From positions 1 through 64,000 of the forward strand of contig JBGAPK010000001.1 in the NCBI GenBank assembly GCA_044221315.1: a stretch of DNA of 64,000 bases, given 5' to 3'. The notes under the pieces were generated by a model that was not told the DNA's origin, made no database searches, and saw only the letters and a program-made list of their open reading frames with translations. Origin of the DNA: JAFEBO01 sp044221315. GTDB lineage: Bacteria; Planctomycetota; Phycisphaerae; Phycisphaerales; UBA1924. Position numbers and translations under genes: made by a program. Shown here piece after piece: positions 1 to 8,117 of the stretch. How positions within the stretch are numbered: position 1 is the first letter of the stretch; each line of letters starts with the position of its first letter.

Positions 1-622
1 TTGTGTCTTCGTTGAGGTGTTTGTGATCGAAGTGGCTGATCACGACGCGGTCGGTGATCGCCTCGAGTTCGGCCAGGCTGAAATCGGCGCCGACAGGGAC
101 GCGGACGGAAGGCTCAACGACGTAGTTGTGTCCGTGGCCACGCGGGTTGTTGCACTTGCCGTAGAGCTTTCGGTTTTCCTCGTCGGAGAGGGCCGGAGAG
201 TGGAGTCGGTGTGCCGCGGAAAAATCAAATCGCTGGCGGATGAGTATCGAGGAAGTGTCCTGAGCAGCCATTTCGATGGAATGGTACGGGGTGACGTTCA
301 GACGCAGCCCGTGGAGGGCCACCGGAAGCGTGGATGCGAGCAGTCGCACGCACTCGGGCAGAACCGCCGACGGAGGCTTGCCGTCGCGGCATGCAATCTC
401 CATCGCCGGGATCACCCCGTTCCGCACGGCGGCGTCGATTGTCTTGATGTCAATGACATACCCGGTCGCCTGGCTGACCGCGGAGCGGCAGGTGACCTCC
501 AACTCGTACCAACGCCCGAACCCATGAACGGGGGGATTGCCCGCATAGCCGTTGATGCCCAAAGGAAGCGGATTCCCGTCGCCGGAAAGAGAGAATCGCA
601 CGATTCGGGTCAATTGGTGCAC
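1..622 (-). CDS. 6-pyruvoyl-tetrahydropterin synthase-like protein, two domains, 3' end cut by window
   Basis: The minus strand is open from about 622 to the window edge, about 207 residues with no stop. The second half holds the classical PTPS/QueD zinc and catalytic signature: FSAAH, then GKCNNPRGHGHNY, with the catalytic Cys and two of the zinc-ligand His residues, then the SHFDHKHLNED segment. The first roughly 110 residues (SLSGDGNPLP to PVALHGLRLNVTPYHSIEM) look like a second, degenerate copy of the fold without the zinc histidines. This is inferred from pattern only. The family converts dihydroneopterin triphosphate to pyruvoyl- or carboxy-tetrahydropterin, the latter for queuosine-type 7-deazaguanine synthesis. 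No ATG is available at the right place. GTG at 622 is the chosen start, and TTG at 613 or GTG at 601 are alternatives. The gene is divergent from the peroxidase gene at 730. Confidence 0.8.
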   Translation of the reverse strand, partial: MHQLTRIVRFSLSGDGNPLPLGINGYAGNPPVHGFGRWYELEVTCRSAVSQATGYVIDIKTIDAAVRNGVIPAMEIACRDGKPPSAVLPECVRLLASTLPVALHGLRLNVTPYHSIEMAAQDTSSILIRQRFDFSAAHRLHSPALSDEENRKLYGKCNNPRGHGHNYVVEPSVRVPVGADFSLAELEAITDRVVISHFDHKHLNEDT

Positions 623-729
623 GGGCGGGCTCGTTCGGGCCGCCGCATCGAGGTGCTCGGCCCGGCTGTACGATAGTGAGATCGAGGAGGGGCTGCCGCG
701 GAAGCGCGGCGAAGCAGAAAGGGCACACC

Positions 730-1419
730 ATGTTCGCGATGATGACCGCCGTTGCTTTGGCACTGACCGTCGGGATTGAGCCGGCAAAGGAACCGGCGCA
801 GCCCGCTCCGGCAACTCCGGCGGCGCCGAGTGCCCCCGCCCCCTCCGGCACGCCGACCACGGCCCCTGCGCCCGCCACTCCGGCGGCCCCGGGCGCGTCG
901 AAGCCGACGGATGCGAACGCCAAGCCTGCGGTCGATGCGTATGTGCTTGGCTTCACGATGAAGGACATCGACGGGAAGGATGTGGACCTGGCGCAGTTCA
1001 AGGGCCAGGTGCTGCTGATCGTCAATGTCGCGAGCAAGTGCGGCTACACGCCCCAGTACACGGCGCTGGAGAAGCTCTACAAGGACAAGCAGGGCAAGGG
1101 GTTCGCGGTTCTTGGATTTCCGGCCAACAACTTCGGCGAACAGGAGCCCGGCAGCGACGGCGAGATCAAGGCATTCTGCACGAGCAAGTACAACGTCACC
1201 TTCCCGATGTTCTCCAAGATCAGTGTGAAGGGCGACGACCAGCACCCGCTCTACAAGAAGCTCGCGGCGCAGCCCAAGCCGATCGGGGGAGACCCGGACT
1301 GGAACTTCAACAAGTTCGTTGTGGACCGCAACGGCAACGTGGTCGCCCGGTTCGACAAGAAGGTGAAGCCGGACGACCCGGCGCTGGTGCGAAAGATCGA
1401 TGAATTGCTCGCAAACTGA
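730..1419 (+). CDS. Secreted glutathione peroxidase-like protein
   Basis: The protein has 229 aa. Residues 1-18 form a short hydrophobic signal-like segment, followed by a Pro/Ala-rich linker to about residue 70 and then a complete glutathione-peroxidase fold. The catalytic set is visible: C104 in the motif ASKCGYT, Q138 in GEQEPG, and W191-N192 in DWNFNKF. It is a Cys-type, not a selenocysteine-type, enzyme. Such enzymes reduce hydrogen peroxide or lipid peroxides, in bacteria usually with thioredoxin. The long Pro/Ala linker suggests that the domain sits away from the membrane after export (inference). The ATG at 730 follows an AGAAAGGG ribosome-binding site and was preferred over upstream in-frame starts because it begins the hydrophobic segment. 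The next gene, lptD, starts 44 bases downstream on the same strand. Confidence 0.9.
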   Translation: MFAMMTAVALALTVGIEPAKEPAQPAPATPAAPSAPAPSGTPTTAPAPATPAAPGASKPTDANAKPAVDAYVLGFTMKDIDGKDVDLAQFKGQVLLIVNVASKCGYTPQYTALEKLYKDKQGKGFAVLGFPANNFGEQEPGSDGEIKAFCTSKYNVTFPMFSKISVKGDDQHPLYKKLAAQPKPIGGDPDWNFNKFVVDRNGNVVARFDKKVKPDDPALVRKIDELLAN

Positions 1420-1463
1420 GCCGACTCCGCAGCCTGCCCTCCCACTCGGTATCCTGTCCGCCG

Positions 1464-4400
1464 ATGAACTCAAAACCGACGCGCCAAGGATCGGCCGGTG
1501 CCTCGCTCCGGAAGCGGAGTGTGTGGCCTCTTTTCGCCTGCGCGGGGTTGTGCGTCGGCGCGGGAATGGCCCGAGGGGAATCGCCGCTGGATGCATTTGC
1601 CAGTTCGAAGAACGACCCGGCAGCTTCTGGTGCGACGGAATTCTCCGGGCGGGACTTCGGGGGCCTGCGGTTTCCCATGCGGGCGGTGCGCGGGCGCATC
1701 GCGTTCGGAGCTGCGCGTGTGACGACGTGGACGCGCGAATCACCGATGACAGGAACGACGATCCAGCAGATGCTGCTGTCGGGCGACGTCAAGGTGCGGC
1801 TGGGCGTCTACGAATTTTCCGCGGTTCGGGCGGTGGTGTTCATCGAGAGGGTGGCCGACGCGTCGGATGAGGAGAAGGCGGAGGACGTGCCGATTCCGTT
1901 CGCGCCGGACGCCAACCTGGGCATCTACCAGATCTACGTTTACTTTGATCGCGTGGCCTCTCCGATGGCGGAAGTCTCCGTGAGCGTTCAGGCGAACCGG
2001 CTGCCGGTCCGCGCGGTGATCGAGCCGGAGGATGGGATCGCGGTTACGTACGACCTGCTGATGACGGGCGAGCCGGCGGATCCGCTGATCGGCGAGGCCG
2101 AGGGAGCGCTGGCCAATCTGCTCCGGAAGCAGGAGGGCGCGGAGGAAGTCCGGCTGGCACAGCAGGATTTCACGGACTCGAAGAAGCGGCTGTCGGCTCC
2201 TGTTCCGGCAGAGTCGCGATCTTACCTGCCGCCGACCGCGGCACAATTGGCGTCGCGTGCGGCGGAAGACTTGGATCCGGCGGCGATTCAGAACGAGGCG
2301 TTTACCGGTCCGATCTTCGCGAAGGACGGTGTGTTCACGATTTCGCCGGGGGATATCACCCTCGTGACAGGCGAGGACGAGAATTCGCTCCTGGCATCGA
2401 ATGGGCTGGTGGTGCAATATTCCGACACCCGGAACGGGCGATCGCTCCAGCTCACCGCTCAGCGGGGCGTGGTGTTCACGGCGCCGCGGGCGATCAAAGA
2501 CATCGGGAGGCTCAAGGCTTCGGACGTTCGCGGCTTCTATCTGGAGGGGGATGTCACGGCTTCGGATGGACAGTACACGCTGCGCGGGCCCCGGATGTAC
2601 TACGACGTGACCCGGAACAAGGCGGTTGTGCTGGACGGTGTTTTCTGGACCTACGACCGGCAATTGAAACTCCCTCTGTACGTGAGGGCGGATTCGATCC
2701 GGCAGAAGTCGAGCAACGAATTCGTTGCGAAACGTGCGAGGATGGCGACGAGCGCCTTCTTCGAGCCGGATTTCACGATCGGCGCGACGACAATGACGCT
2801 GAGCCGCCGGCAGGTTGCAAAGACGCCGCAGGGTCTTCTACCGACGATTCAGTCGTGGTCGAACTCGGGCAGCGCTTCCGGGTCAGGGTCCGGATCGGCG
2901 GGATCGGGGGGGGCGTCGACCGGTTCGTCCGGCCTGGCGATCGGGCCCGACGCGGGCGGCATCTCGGGCGGCACACCGTCCGGGTACGAACTGCCGAGCG
3001 ATCTCGCGACGACGTCGGCGCTGATGCCCTCGATGGTGACGGAGAACTACATCGACGCGCGGAACGTCACGCTCAACGCGGAAGGGATTCCGTTCTTCTA
3101 CTGGCCATGGTACGAAGGGACGATCGAGCAACCGCTGCTGCGGAGTGTTCGCGCCGAGAACAAGTCGGAGTCGGGCTTTGCGCTCAAGACGCGCTGGAAC
3201 GCGTACCGGCTGATCGGGTTGAAGGGGACACCGTTTACGCAGGCGGATGTCATGCTCGACGCCTATTTCGGGCGGGAGGCACCGGGCCTGGGCACGATCC
3301 TGGCCTGGTCCGGTCCGGACACGGCCGGCGATGCGCTGATGTACGGGCTGTTTAACGACAAGGGGACCGACGTGCTGGTGCAGGGAACCCGCCTCACGTA
3401 CAGCGGGACCGACCGGGGACTGGTCACCATCAACCACGCCATGCAGTTCGACGAGCACTGGTCGTTCTTCGGCGAGTTCGCCTACCAGTCGGACGCGAAC
3501 TTTGTTGAGTCGTTCTATTCGGAGATGGCGCAGACGCGCCGCGAATTCATTTCGCAGGGGTATGTGTCGCGGATCGAGGACAACACAGCCTTCCAGACCA
3601 CGGTCAAGGGATCGGCGAACAACTTCGTGACCAACGAGTACCTGCTGCAGAGCGACGGGTACTACGTCTCAAAGCTGCCGGAATTGTCCTACCTGAGGCA
3701 GGCGGACCCGCTGCTTTCCAGCTGGTTCGGGGATGCGCTGACGTGGACGCAGGAATATCGGGTCAGCCGGATGGCGATGAAGATCGACCGTGTGACGCCG
3801 AACTACCGCGGGTTCACGACCGCGGCGCAGTCACAGCAAGTGTTCGGAATCAACCCGAACCAGACGCTGTACGAGAGCCTGACGGCGCAGGGATACCTGC
3901 CGCAGGACGTGTACCGGGCGGACACGAGACACGAGGTCGACGCGAAGCTGGAACTGGGGCCGGTAAACGTGGTGCCGTTCGTGGTGGGCCGATTTACGGG
4001 GTACGACCACAACTTCGAGACGTTTGCGGGGGCGCGAGATCCCCGGTATCGCTTCTGGGGCTCGACGGGAGCGACGGCGAGCACGCAGATCCAGCGTGTG
4101 GATAACTCGTTCGACTCGCGGATGCTTGATATGCACCGGGTGCGTCACATCATCGAGCCGTCGGCGGCGTTCTTCGCGGCCGCGACGAACCGCAACACAT
4201 CGACCCTGCCGATCTACGACGAGGACGTGGAAGCGATCGACAAAGGAGTGTCGGGAAGGATCGGCGTCAACCAGATCTGGCAGACGCAGCGCGGGCGTCC
4301 CGGGCGCTACTACAACGCGGACGTGTTCACGCTCGACATGAACCTCGTCGATTCAACGGCGGAAACGGACATCCGATCGCCTGTCGGGCGGTACATGGAT

Positions 4401-4880
4401 TACAGGCCGGAGTTGTCGTCGTTCGGAAAGTTCGGGACGCTGGACTCATCGTGGATGGTGACCGACGCGACAACCCTGTCGGGCGGGACGGTGTACGACC
4501 TGAACCTGCACCAGCAGGCGCGTAGCTCGGTCGGCGTGAGCGTGACGCAGAGCCCGGACGTGATCGGGTACGCGGACTTGCGTTACTTGAACGCCCTGAA
4601 TCTGACGACGCTTGGTGCGGGGGTGGCGTACCGGCTCGCGAACCAGTACACCATCGGCCTGAGCACGAGCTACGACATGACCGCGGGCGATTTCCAGGGC
4701 CTTGGGGCCAATGTCACCCGCGACTTCCAGAGCATGCGGCTGCAATTCAACATCTCCCGCAGCCTGATCTCGGATCAGACGCAGTTCGGTTTCACGCTTG
4801 TGCCGCAGCTTGGGGAGGCTCGCTCCCGCACGCCGATTCTCGGCGAGCAGGCGCCGCTCAAGGCGCCGACCGGCTTTTGA
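1464..4880 (+). CDS. lptD: LPS-assembly outer-membrane protein LptD
   Basis: The protein has 1138 aa, larger than the roughly 780 aa of the E. coli protein. A signal peptide (about residues 15-38, ending MARGES) is followed by a long N-terminal region with OstA/LptA-type beta-jellyroll features around residues 270-450 (for example SDVRGFYLEGDVTASDG and GPRMYYDVTRNKAVVLDG). A Gly/Ser linker lies near residues 465-495, and a C-terminal beta-barrel about residues 530-1120 is rich in alternating aromatic strands (FDEHWSFFGEFAYQSD). LptD with LptE inserts lipopolysaccharide in the outer leaflet, so its presence indicates an LPS-bearing outer membrane. The linker contains a run of eight G (2906-2913). 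The gene converges on the lipoprotein gene, whose stop lies only 3 bases away. Confidence 0.88.
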   Translation: MNSKPTRQGSAGASLRKRSVWPLFACAGLCVGAGMARGESPLDAFASSKNDPAASGATEFSGRDFGGLRFPMRAVRGRIAFGAARVTTWTRESPMTGTTIQQMLLSGDVKVRLGVYEFSAVRAVVFIERVADASDEEKAEDVPIPFAPDANLGIYQIYVYFDRVASPMAEVSVSVQANRLPVRAVIEPEDGIAVTYDLLMTGEPADPLIGEAEGALANLLRKQEGAEEVRLAQQDFTDSKKRLSAPVPAESRSYLPPTAAQLASRAAEDLDPAAIQNEAFTGPIFAKDGVFTISPGDITLVTGEDENSLLASNGLVVQYSDTRNGRSLQLTAQRGVVFTAPRAIKDIGRLKASDVRGFYLEGDVTASDGQYTLRGPRMYYDVTRNKAVVLDGVFWTYDRQLKLPLYVRADSIRQKSSNEFVAKRARMATSAFFEPDFTIGATTMTLSRRQVAKTPQGLLPTIQSWSNSGSASGSGSGSAGSGGASTGSSGLAIGPDAGGISGGTPSGYELPSDLATTSALMPSMVTENYIDARNVTLNAEGIPFFYWPWYEGTIEQPLLRSVRAENKSESGFALKTRWNAYRLIGLKGTPFTQADVMLDAYFGREAPGLGTILAWSGPDTAGDALMYGLFNDKGTDVLVQGTRLTYSGTDRGLVTINHAMQFDEHWSFFGEFAYQSDANFVESFYSEMAQTRREFISQGYVSRIEDNTAFQTTVKGSANNFVTNEYLLQSDGYYVSKLPELSYLRQADPLLSSWFGDALTWTQEYRVSRMAMKIDRVTPNYRGFTTAAQSQQVFGINPNQTLYESLTAQGYLPQDVYRADTRHEVDAKLELGPVNVVPFVVGRFTGYDHNFETFAGARDPRYRFWGSTGATASTQIQRVDNSFDSRMLDMHRVRHIIEPSAAFFAAATNRNTSTLPIYDEDVEAIDKGVSGRIGVNQIWQTQRGRPGRYYNADVFTLDMNLVDSTAETDIRSPVGRYMDYRPELSSFGKFGTLDSSWMVTDATTLSGGTVYDLNLHQQARSSVGVSVTQSPDVIGYADLRYLNALNLTTLGAGVAYRLANQYTIGLSTSYDMTAGDFQGLGANVTRDFQSMRLQFNISRSLISDQTQFGFTLVPQLGEARSRTPILGEQAPLKAPTGF

Positions 4881-4883
4881 ACG

Positions 4884-5762
4884 TCACGGCGGGCCGGGGC
4901 GGGGGCCGGGCAGCGCGGGCACTCCTGCGGTGATCTTCTTGCGTTCTGCGGCGGTCAGACGGTCGAGAGCGATGATGGCGAAGGGGAGCGACGTGAAAGC
5001 CTTTTCGCCCGCCACGCGTGCGGTATCGTTCAGCGATCTTATCTTTCCTGCCTTCACGTCGTGTGTGAGATCGATGACGATGTTGTCGAGCGTTGCGATG
5101 AGGCCGGTGTAGGTGGTCCAGGCCTCGCTGGTCTTGAAGAAGTAGCCGGAGAAGATGGGGAGATCGATCGGCAGCACGAAGTACCAGCGGCTGTCCCGCT
5201 CGTCGAGCCGGATCAGGATGGGCACGGCCGGGATGATCGGGCTGTTCTTGTAGAGCAGCGAATAGGTCTTATCGTCCAGCTTCAGCGCGGAGAAGTTTGC
5301 ACCTTCTTCCTCAAGCACCTGGTAGGGGGCTGTGAAGAGCCGCGTGAGCTGGGCGCTGAATGGATCATTGCCCTGCACCTGACGCTGCTGGCCGGATCGC
5401 TGCGCACCGGTGAAGAGCTGGGCGAGACCCTGGACTCCGCCCCGTGCGGTCTGCGCCCGGGCGTCTTCTTTGAGTTTCTTCGCATCGTCAGGAAACGCCC
5501 GGTTCAGTTCGACGGCGAGGTCCTGGATATGGCCGAGGGTGTGCCCGAGGCGGTTGAGGCAGCGGTGCATGTTTTGGTCGTCGCTGTAGATTAGCTTGAC
5601 CAGGAGCTTTGCATCGCCGCTGCGGACCATCTTCTGGGCCGTCGCGATGGTCGCGTCGGGAGAGGACTGGGAGTAGCCCGGATCGCGTGAGCAGGCGGAA
5701 AGCGCGGCGAACACGATCGTGCCGAGCAGGAACCCGGGCGATATTTCGCGTTGCGCGGGCAC
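4884..5762 (-). CDS. Hypothetical lipoprotein
   Basis: The protein has 292 aa. The N-terminus has a hydrophobic stretch ending in the lipobox LSAC (Cys at about residue 24), so it is probably a lipid-anchored envelope protein. The mature part is mostly helical with a beta-containing C-terminal half (SRWYFVLPIDLPIFSGYF). No family is recognised. The start is GTG at 5762, supported by a GGAG box nine bases upstream. That box and spacer overlap the end of thiG, whose stop is at 5767-5769. The gene is therefore the third member of a thiS-thiG-lipoprotein transcription unit, though nothing in the sequence links it to thiamine. Confidence 0.75.
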   Translation of the reverse strand: MPAQREISPGFLLGTIVFAALSACSRDPGYSQSSPDATIATAQKMVRSGDAKLLVKLIYSDDQNMHRCLNRLGHTLGHIQDLAVELNRAFPDDAKKLKEDARAQTARGGVQGLAQLFTGAQRSGQQRQVQGNDPFSAQLTRLFTAPYQVLEEEGANFSALKLDDKTYSLLYKNSPIIPAVPILIRLDERDSRWYFVLPIDLPIFSGYFFKTSEAWTTYTGLIATLDNIVIDLTHDVKAGKIRSLNDTARVAGEKAFTSLPFAIIALDRLTAAERKKITAGVPALPGPRPGPP

Positions 5763-5766
5763 GGAT

Positions 5767-6642
5767 TCATTCTCCGGGGATATGCGAAACGGCGCCCTCC
5801 CACGGGCTGCTGGCCGAGGCGTAGAGCTTGCGGGGGATGCGGCCGGCGAGGCGGGACTGGCGGCCGGCGGCGCAGGCGTGGCGCATCGCGTGGGCCATCA
5901 TCACCGGATCGTTCGCGTGGGCGATCGCGGTATTGAGAAGCACGCCGTCGGCGCCGAGTTCCATCGCGAGGCTGACGTCGCTGGCGCTGCCCACGCCGGC
6001 GTCCACGATGACCGGGAATGATGGATCGGACTGCTTGAGCAGTTCAAGACAGAGCGTGATGTTTGATCGGTTCAGCACGCCCTGACCGCTGCCGATCGGG
6101 GAACCGGCCGGCATGACGCTGGCGGCTCCGGCTTCCTTGGTGCGGAGCGCGGCGATCGGGTCGTCGCTGGTGTACGCCAGGACCTGGAATCCGTCCTTGA
6201 CGAGTTCGCGGGTGGCCTCAATGGTGCCGATCGGATCGGGGAGGAGCGTCTTCTTGTCGCCGAGCACCTCGAGTTTGACCCAGTTGGCGCCGGGGTTATC
6301 GAGCTGTGAGAGGATTTCGCGTCCGAGGCGGGCGACGCGGATCGCGTCCTCGGCGGAAAAGCAGCCGGCGGTATTCGGGAGGATTGTAAAGCGGGAAAGA
6401 TCGAGATAGTCGAGCAGGCTCTTGCCCTGCTCGTTGAACAGGCGCTCGCGCCGCACCGCGACGGTCACGACCTCGCAGCCGCTGGCACCGAGCGCATCGC
6501 GCATCAATTCCATGGTTTTGTACTTGCCGGTACCGACGAAGAGACGGCTGGAAAACCGGCGTCCGGCGATCAGAAGGGGCGCGGTCCCCGGCTCGGGCGA
6601 ACCAACCGACCCATCGGGCTTGCGTTCGATCAGAACAGACAT
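5767..6642 (-). CDS. thiG: Thiazole synthase ThiG
   Basis: The protein has 291 aa, slightly longer than the usual roughly 256-270 aa because of a 25-residue N-terminal extension and a C-terminal tail. The TIM-barrel signatures of ThiG are present: LFVGTGKY near residue 35, the Schiff-base lysine K123 in WVKLEVLGD, and the phosphate-binding GSGQG and DAGVGSASD segments. The enzyme condenses 1-deoxyxylulose 5-phosphate, dehydroglycine and sulfur from the ThiS thiocarboxylate to form the thiazole of thiamine. Its ATG (6642) directly abuts the TGA of thiS, which indicates translational coupling. No other thiamine genes are visible nearby. Confidence 0.95.
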   Translation of the reverse strand: MSVLIERKPDGSVGSPEPGTAPLLIAGRRFSSRLFVGTGKYKTMELMRDALGASGCEVVTVAVRRERLFNEQGKSLLDYLDLSRFTILPNTAGCFSAEDAIRVARLGREILSQLDNPGANWVKLEVLGDKKTLLPDPIGTIEATRELVKDGFQVLAYTSDDPIAALRTKEAGAASVMPAGSPIGSGQGVLNRSNITLCLELLKQSDPSFPVIVDAGVGSASDVSLAMELGADGVLLNTAIAHANDPVMMAHAMRHACAAGRQSRLAGRIPRKLYASASSPWEGAVSHIPGE

Positions 6643-6843
6643 TCAGCCTCCTCCGACAAGAGTGACCAATTCGACGGCATCGCCGTCCTTGAGCGGGCGG
6701 GTCGGGTGCTCGGCCTTTGGCACGAGCTGACGATTCACCTCGGCGGCGCAGGCCTTGGAACCCAGGCCCATCTGCTCGATGAGCGCTCGGAGGGTCGCCC
6801 CCGGGGGCAATTCCCGCTTTTCACCGTTCACGACGATCGTCAT
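6643..6843 (-). CDS. thiS: Sulfur carrier protein ThiS
   Basis: The protein has 66 aa with a ubiquitin-like fold. It starts TIVVNGEKREL and ends in the diagnostic Gly-Gly tail (VGGG), whose terminal glycine is adenylated and converted to a thiocarboxylate that donates sulfur to ThiG. Length and end match the family. It is the first gene of the thiS-thiG unit, divergent from the glycosyltransferase at 6930 with only 86 bases between. That gap is too short for a TPP riboswitch, and no thi-box-like sequence was seen. Confidence 0.93.
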   Translation of the reverse strand: MTIVVNGEKRELPPGATLRALIEQMGLGSKACAAEVNRQLVPKAEHPTRPLKDGDAVELVTLVGGG

Positions 6844-6929
6844 GCGGGAGTTTAGGGGAATCGCCCCGACGGGGCGCTGGGCGTCGGTGCGACGAACGTC
6901 GCGTTACGTCCGGTTAGTATTCGGCATCG

Positions 6930-8117
6930 ATGACGGACCTGCGCGTGCTACTCATCAACGACTTCGGTCCGGAAAGCCCGCGTGCGGGTGGGGCCGAAGT
7001 TGTTGTGCGGCGAACGCTGGAGGGACTACGTCGTCGTGGGATTGAAACGGAGCTCTTTTCGGCGGGCGATGTCCCCGGGCACCGGCGCAGCGCGGTGTCG
7101 TACATCTCAAACAGCACGGCGTGCGCCGCTCTCGAAGAGAGGTTGCGGAGATTCCAGCCCCGCATTGTTCATCTGCACAACTTCTATCACGACTTGTCGC
7201 CGGCGATTCTCGGCGTGCTAAAAGGGTGGAAGCGGGGCGTTTCGGGACGGCGGATTGTGGCCACGGCGCACGATTTCCACCTCGTGTGCCCGAGCCCGGG
7301 CCTGACCTTCTTTCGGGGTTCGGATCCGATCCCCACGAGCGCCTCGGAATGTCTGGGCATAGGTCACCTGCTGTTGCACCGATGGGACCGGCGCGGCCGG
7401 CTCTACGGCGGGCTGAAGGTGCTGCAACACCTTTTCGCCTACCGCACCCGCGACCTGCGACCGGTTATCGATCTGGTGCTCTGCCCGAGCGCGTTCATGG
7501 CGGGGCAGGTGCGGATGGCCGGCCTGAAGACGGAGGTGCTCTCGAACATTGCTCCGGAAGGCCATGCCGCGGAGAAGAGTCGGGCGCCGGCCCTCAACCT
7601 CGTCTTTGCGGGCCGGCTCGAGCCCGAGAAAGGGCTTGGCGGGTTCCTTGCATCGGTGCCGAACGACGTCGAGTGGATGCTCGAAGTGATCGGCGAGGGC
7701 GAACAGGCGGAAGAATGCCGCCGGATCGTTGCCGGGCGCGGTTTGGGTGAACGTGTCCGGTGGGCGGGCAGACTCTCGCACGAAGAGACCTTGCGGCGAA
7801 TTGCGCTGGCGGACGTTCTGGTGCTGCCGTCGGTCTGGCCGGAGAACCAGCCGCTGGTCTTGCTTGAAGCGCTGGCGATGCAAACATCGCTGCTGGTGCC
7901 GGACCTTGGGGGCATGAGCGAGATCGTGCGCGAAAGCGGCGTGGGCGAGAGGTACGCGCCGGGTGACGGCGCAGCGATTCGCGCGTCGATAGTGCGATTG
8001 GCGGAGTGCAAGCGGGCCGGGACGTTGAACTCCTTTGACGTGCGGGGCTATCTTTCCGAACGCGACGAGAAGAACCACTTCGAGCGTCTGCTGCGGGCGT
8101 ACGGAGGCGCGGGATGA
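6930..8117 (+). CDS. Glycosyltransferase family 4 (polysaccharide locus)
   Basis: The protein has 395 aa and a GT-B fold. The N-terminal acceptor domain begins VLLINDFGPESPRAGGAE, with the Gly-rich loop of GT4 enzymes. The C-terminal donor domain starts near residue 205 (LNLVFAGRLEPEKG) and carries the E-x7-E signature E305/E313 in PENQPLVLLEALAM. It probably transfers a sugar from a nucleotide donor to a growing glycan on the cytoplasmic face of the inner membrane. Substrate cannot be predicted. It is the first gene of the long plus-strand polysaccharide locus and overlaps the next gene by 4 bases (ATGA). Confidence 0.88.
   Translation: MTDLRVLLINDFGPESPRAGGAEVVVRRTLEGLRRRGIETELFSAGDVPGHRRSAVSYISNSTACAALEERLRRFQPRIVHLHNFYHDLSPAILGVLKGWKRGVSGRRIVATAHDFHLVCPSPGLTFFRGSDPIPTSASECLGIGHLLLHRWDRRGRLYGGLKVLQHLFAYRTRDLRPVIDLVLCPSAFMAGQVRMAGLKTEVLSNIAPEGHAAEKSRAPALNLVFAGRLEPEKGLGGFLASVPNDVEWMLEVIGEGEQAEECRRIVAGRGLGERVRWAGRLSHEETLRRIALADVLVLPSVWPENQPLVLLEALAMQTSLLVPDLGGMSEIVRESGVGERYAPGDGAAIRASIVRLAECKRAGTLNSFDVRGYLSERDEKNHFERLLRAYGGAG

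Noticed and set aside
17..676. Plus-strand open frame of 219 codons at the window start
   Set aside because: It runs opposite the PTPS-like gene, whose minus-strand frame has the HGH and catalytic Cys motif. The plus reading has no recognisable pattern and is Arg/Gly-rich.
730..1419. Possible selenocysteine peroxidase
   Set aside because: The catalytic codon is TGC (Cys), not TGA.
6844..6929. Possible TPP riboswitch before thiS
   Set aside because: Only 86 bases separate thiS from the divergent gene and no thi-box pattern was found.
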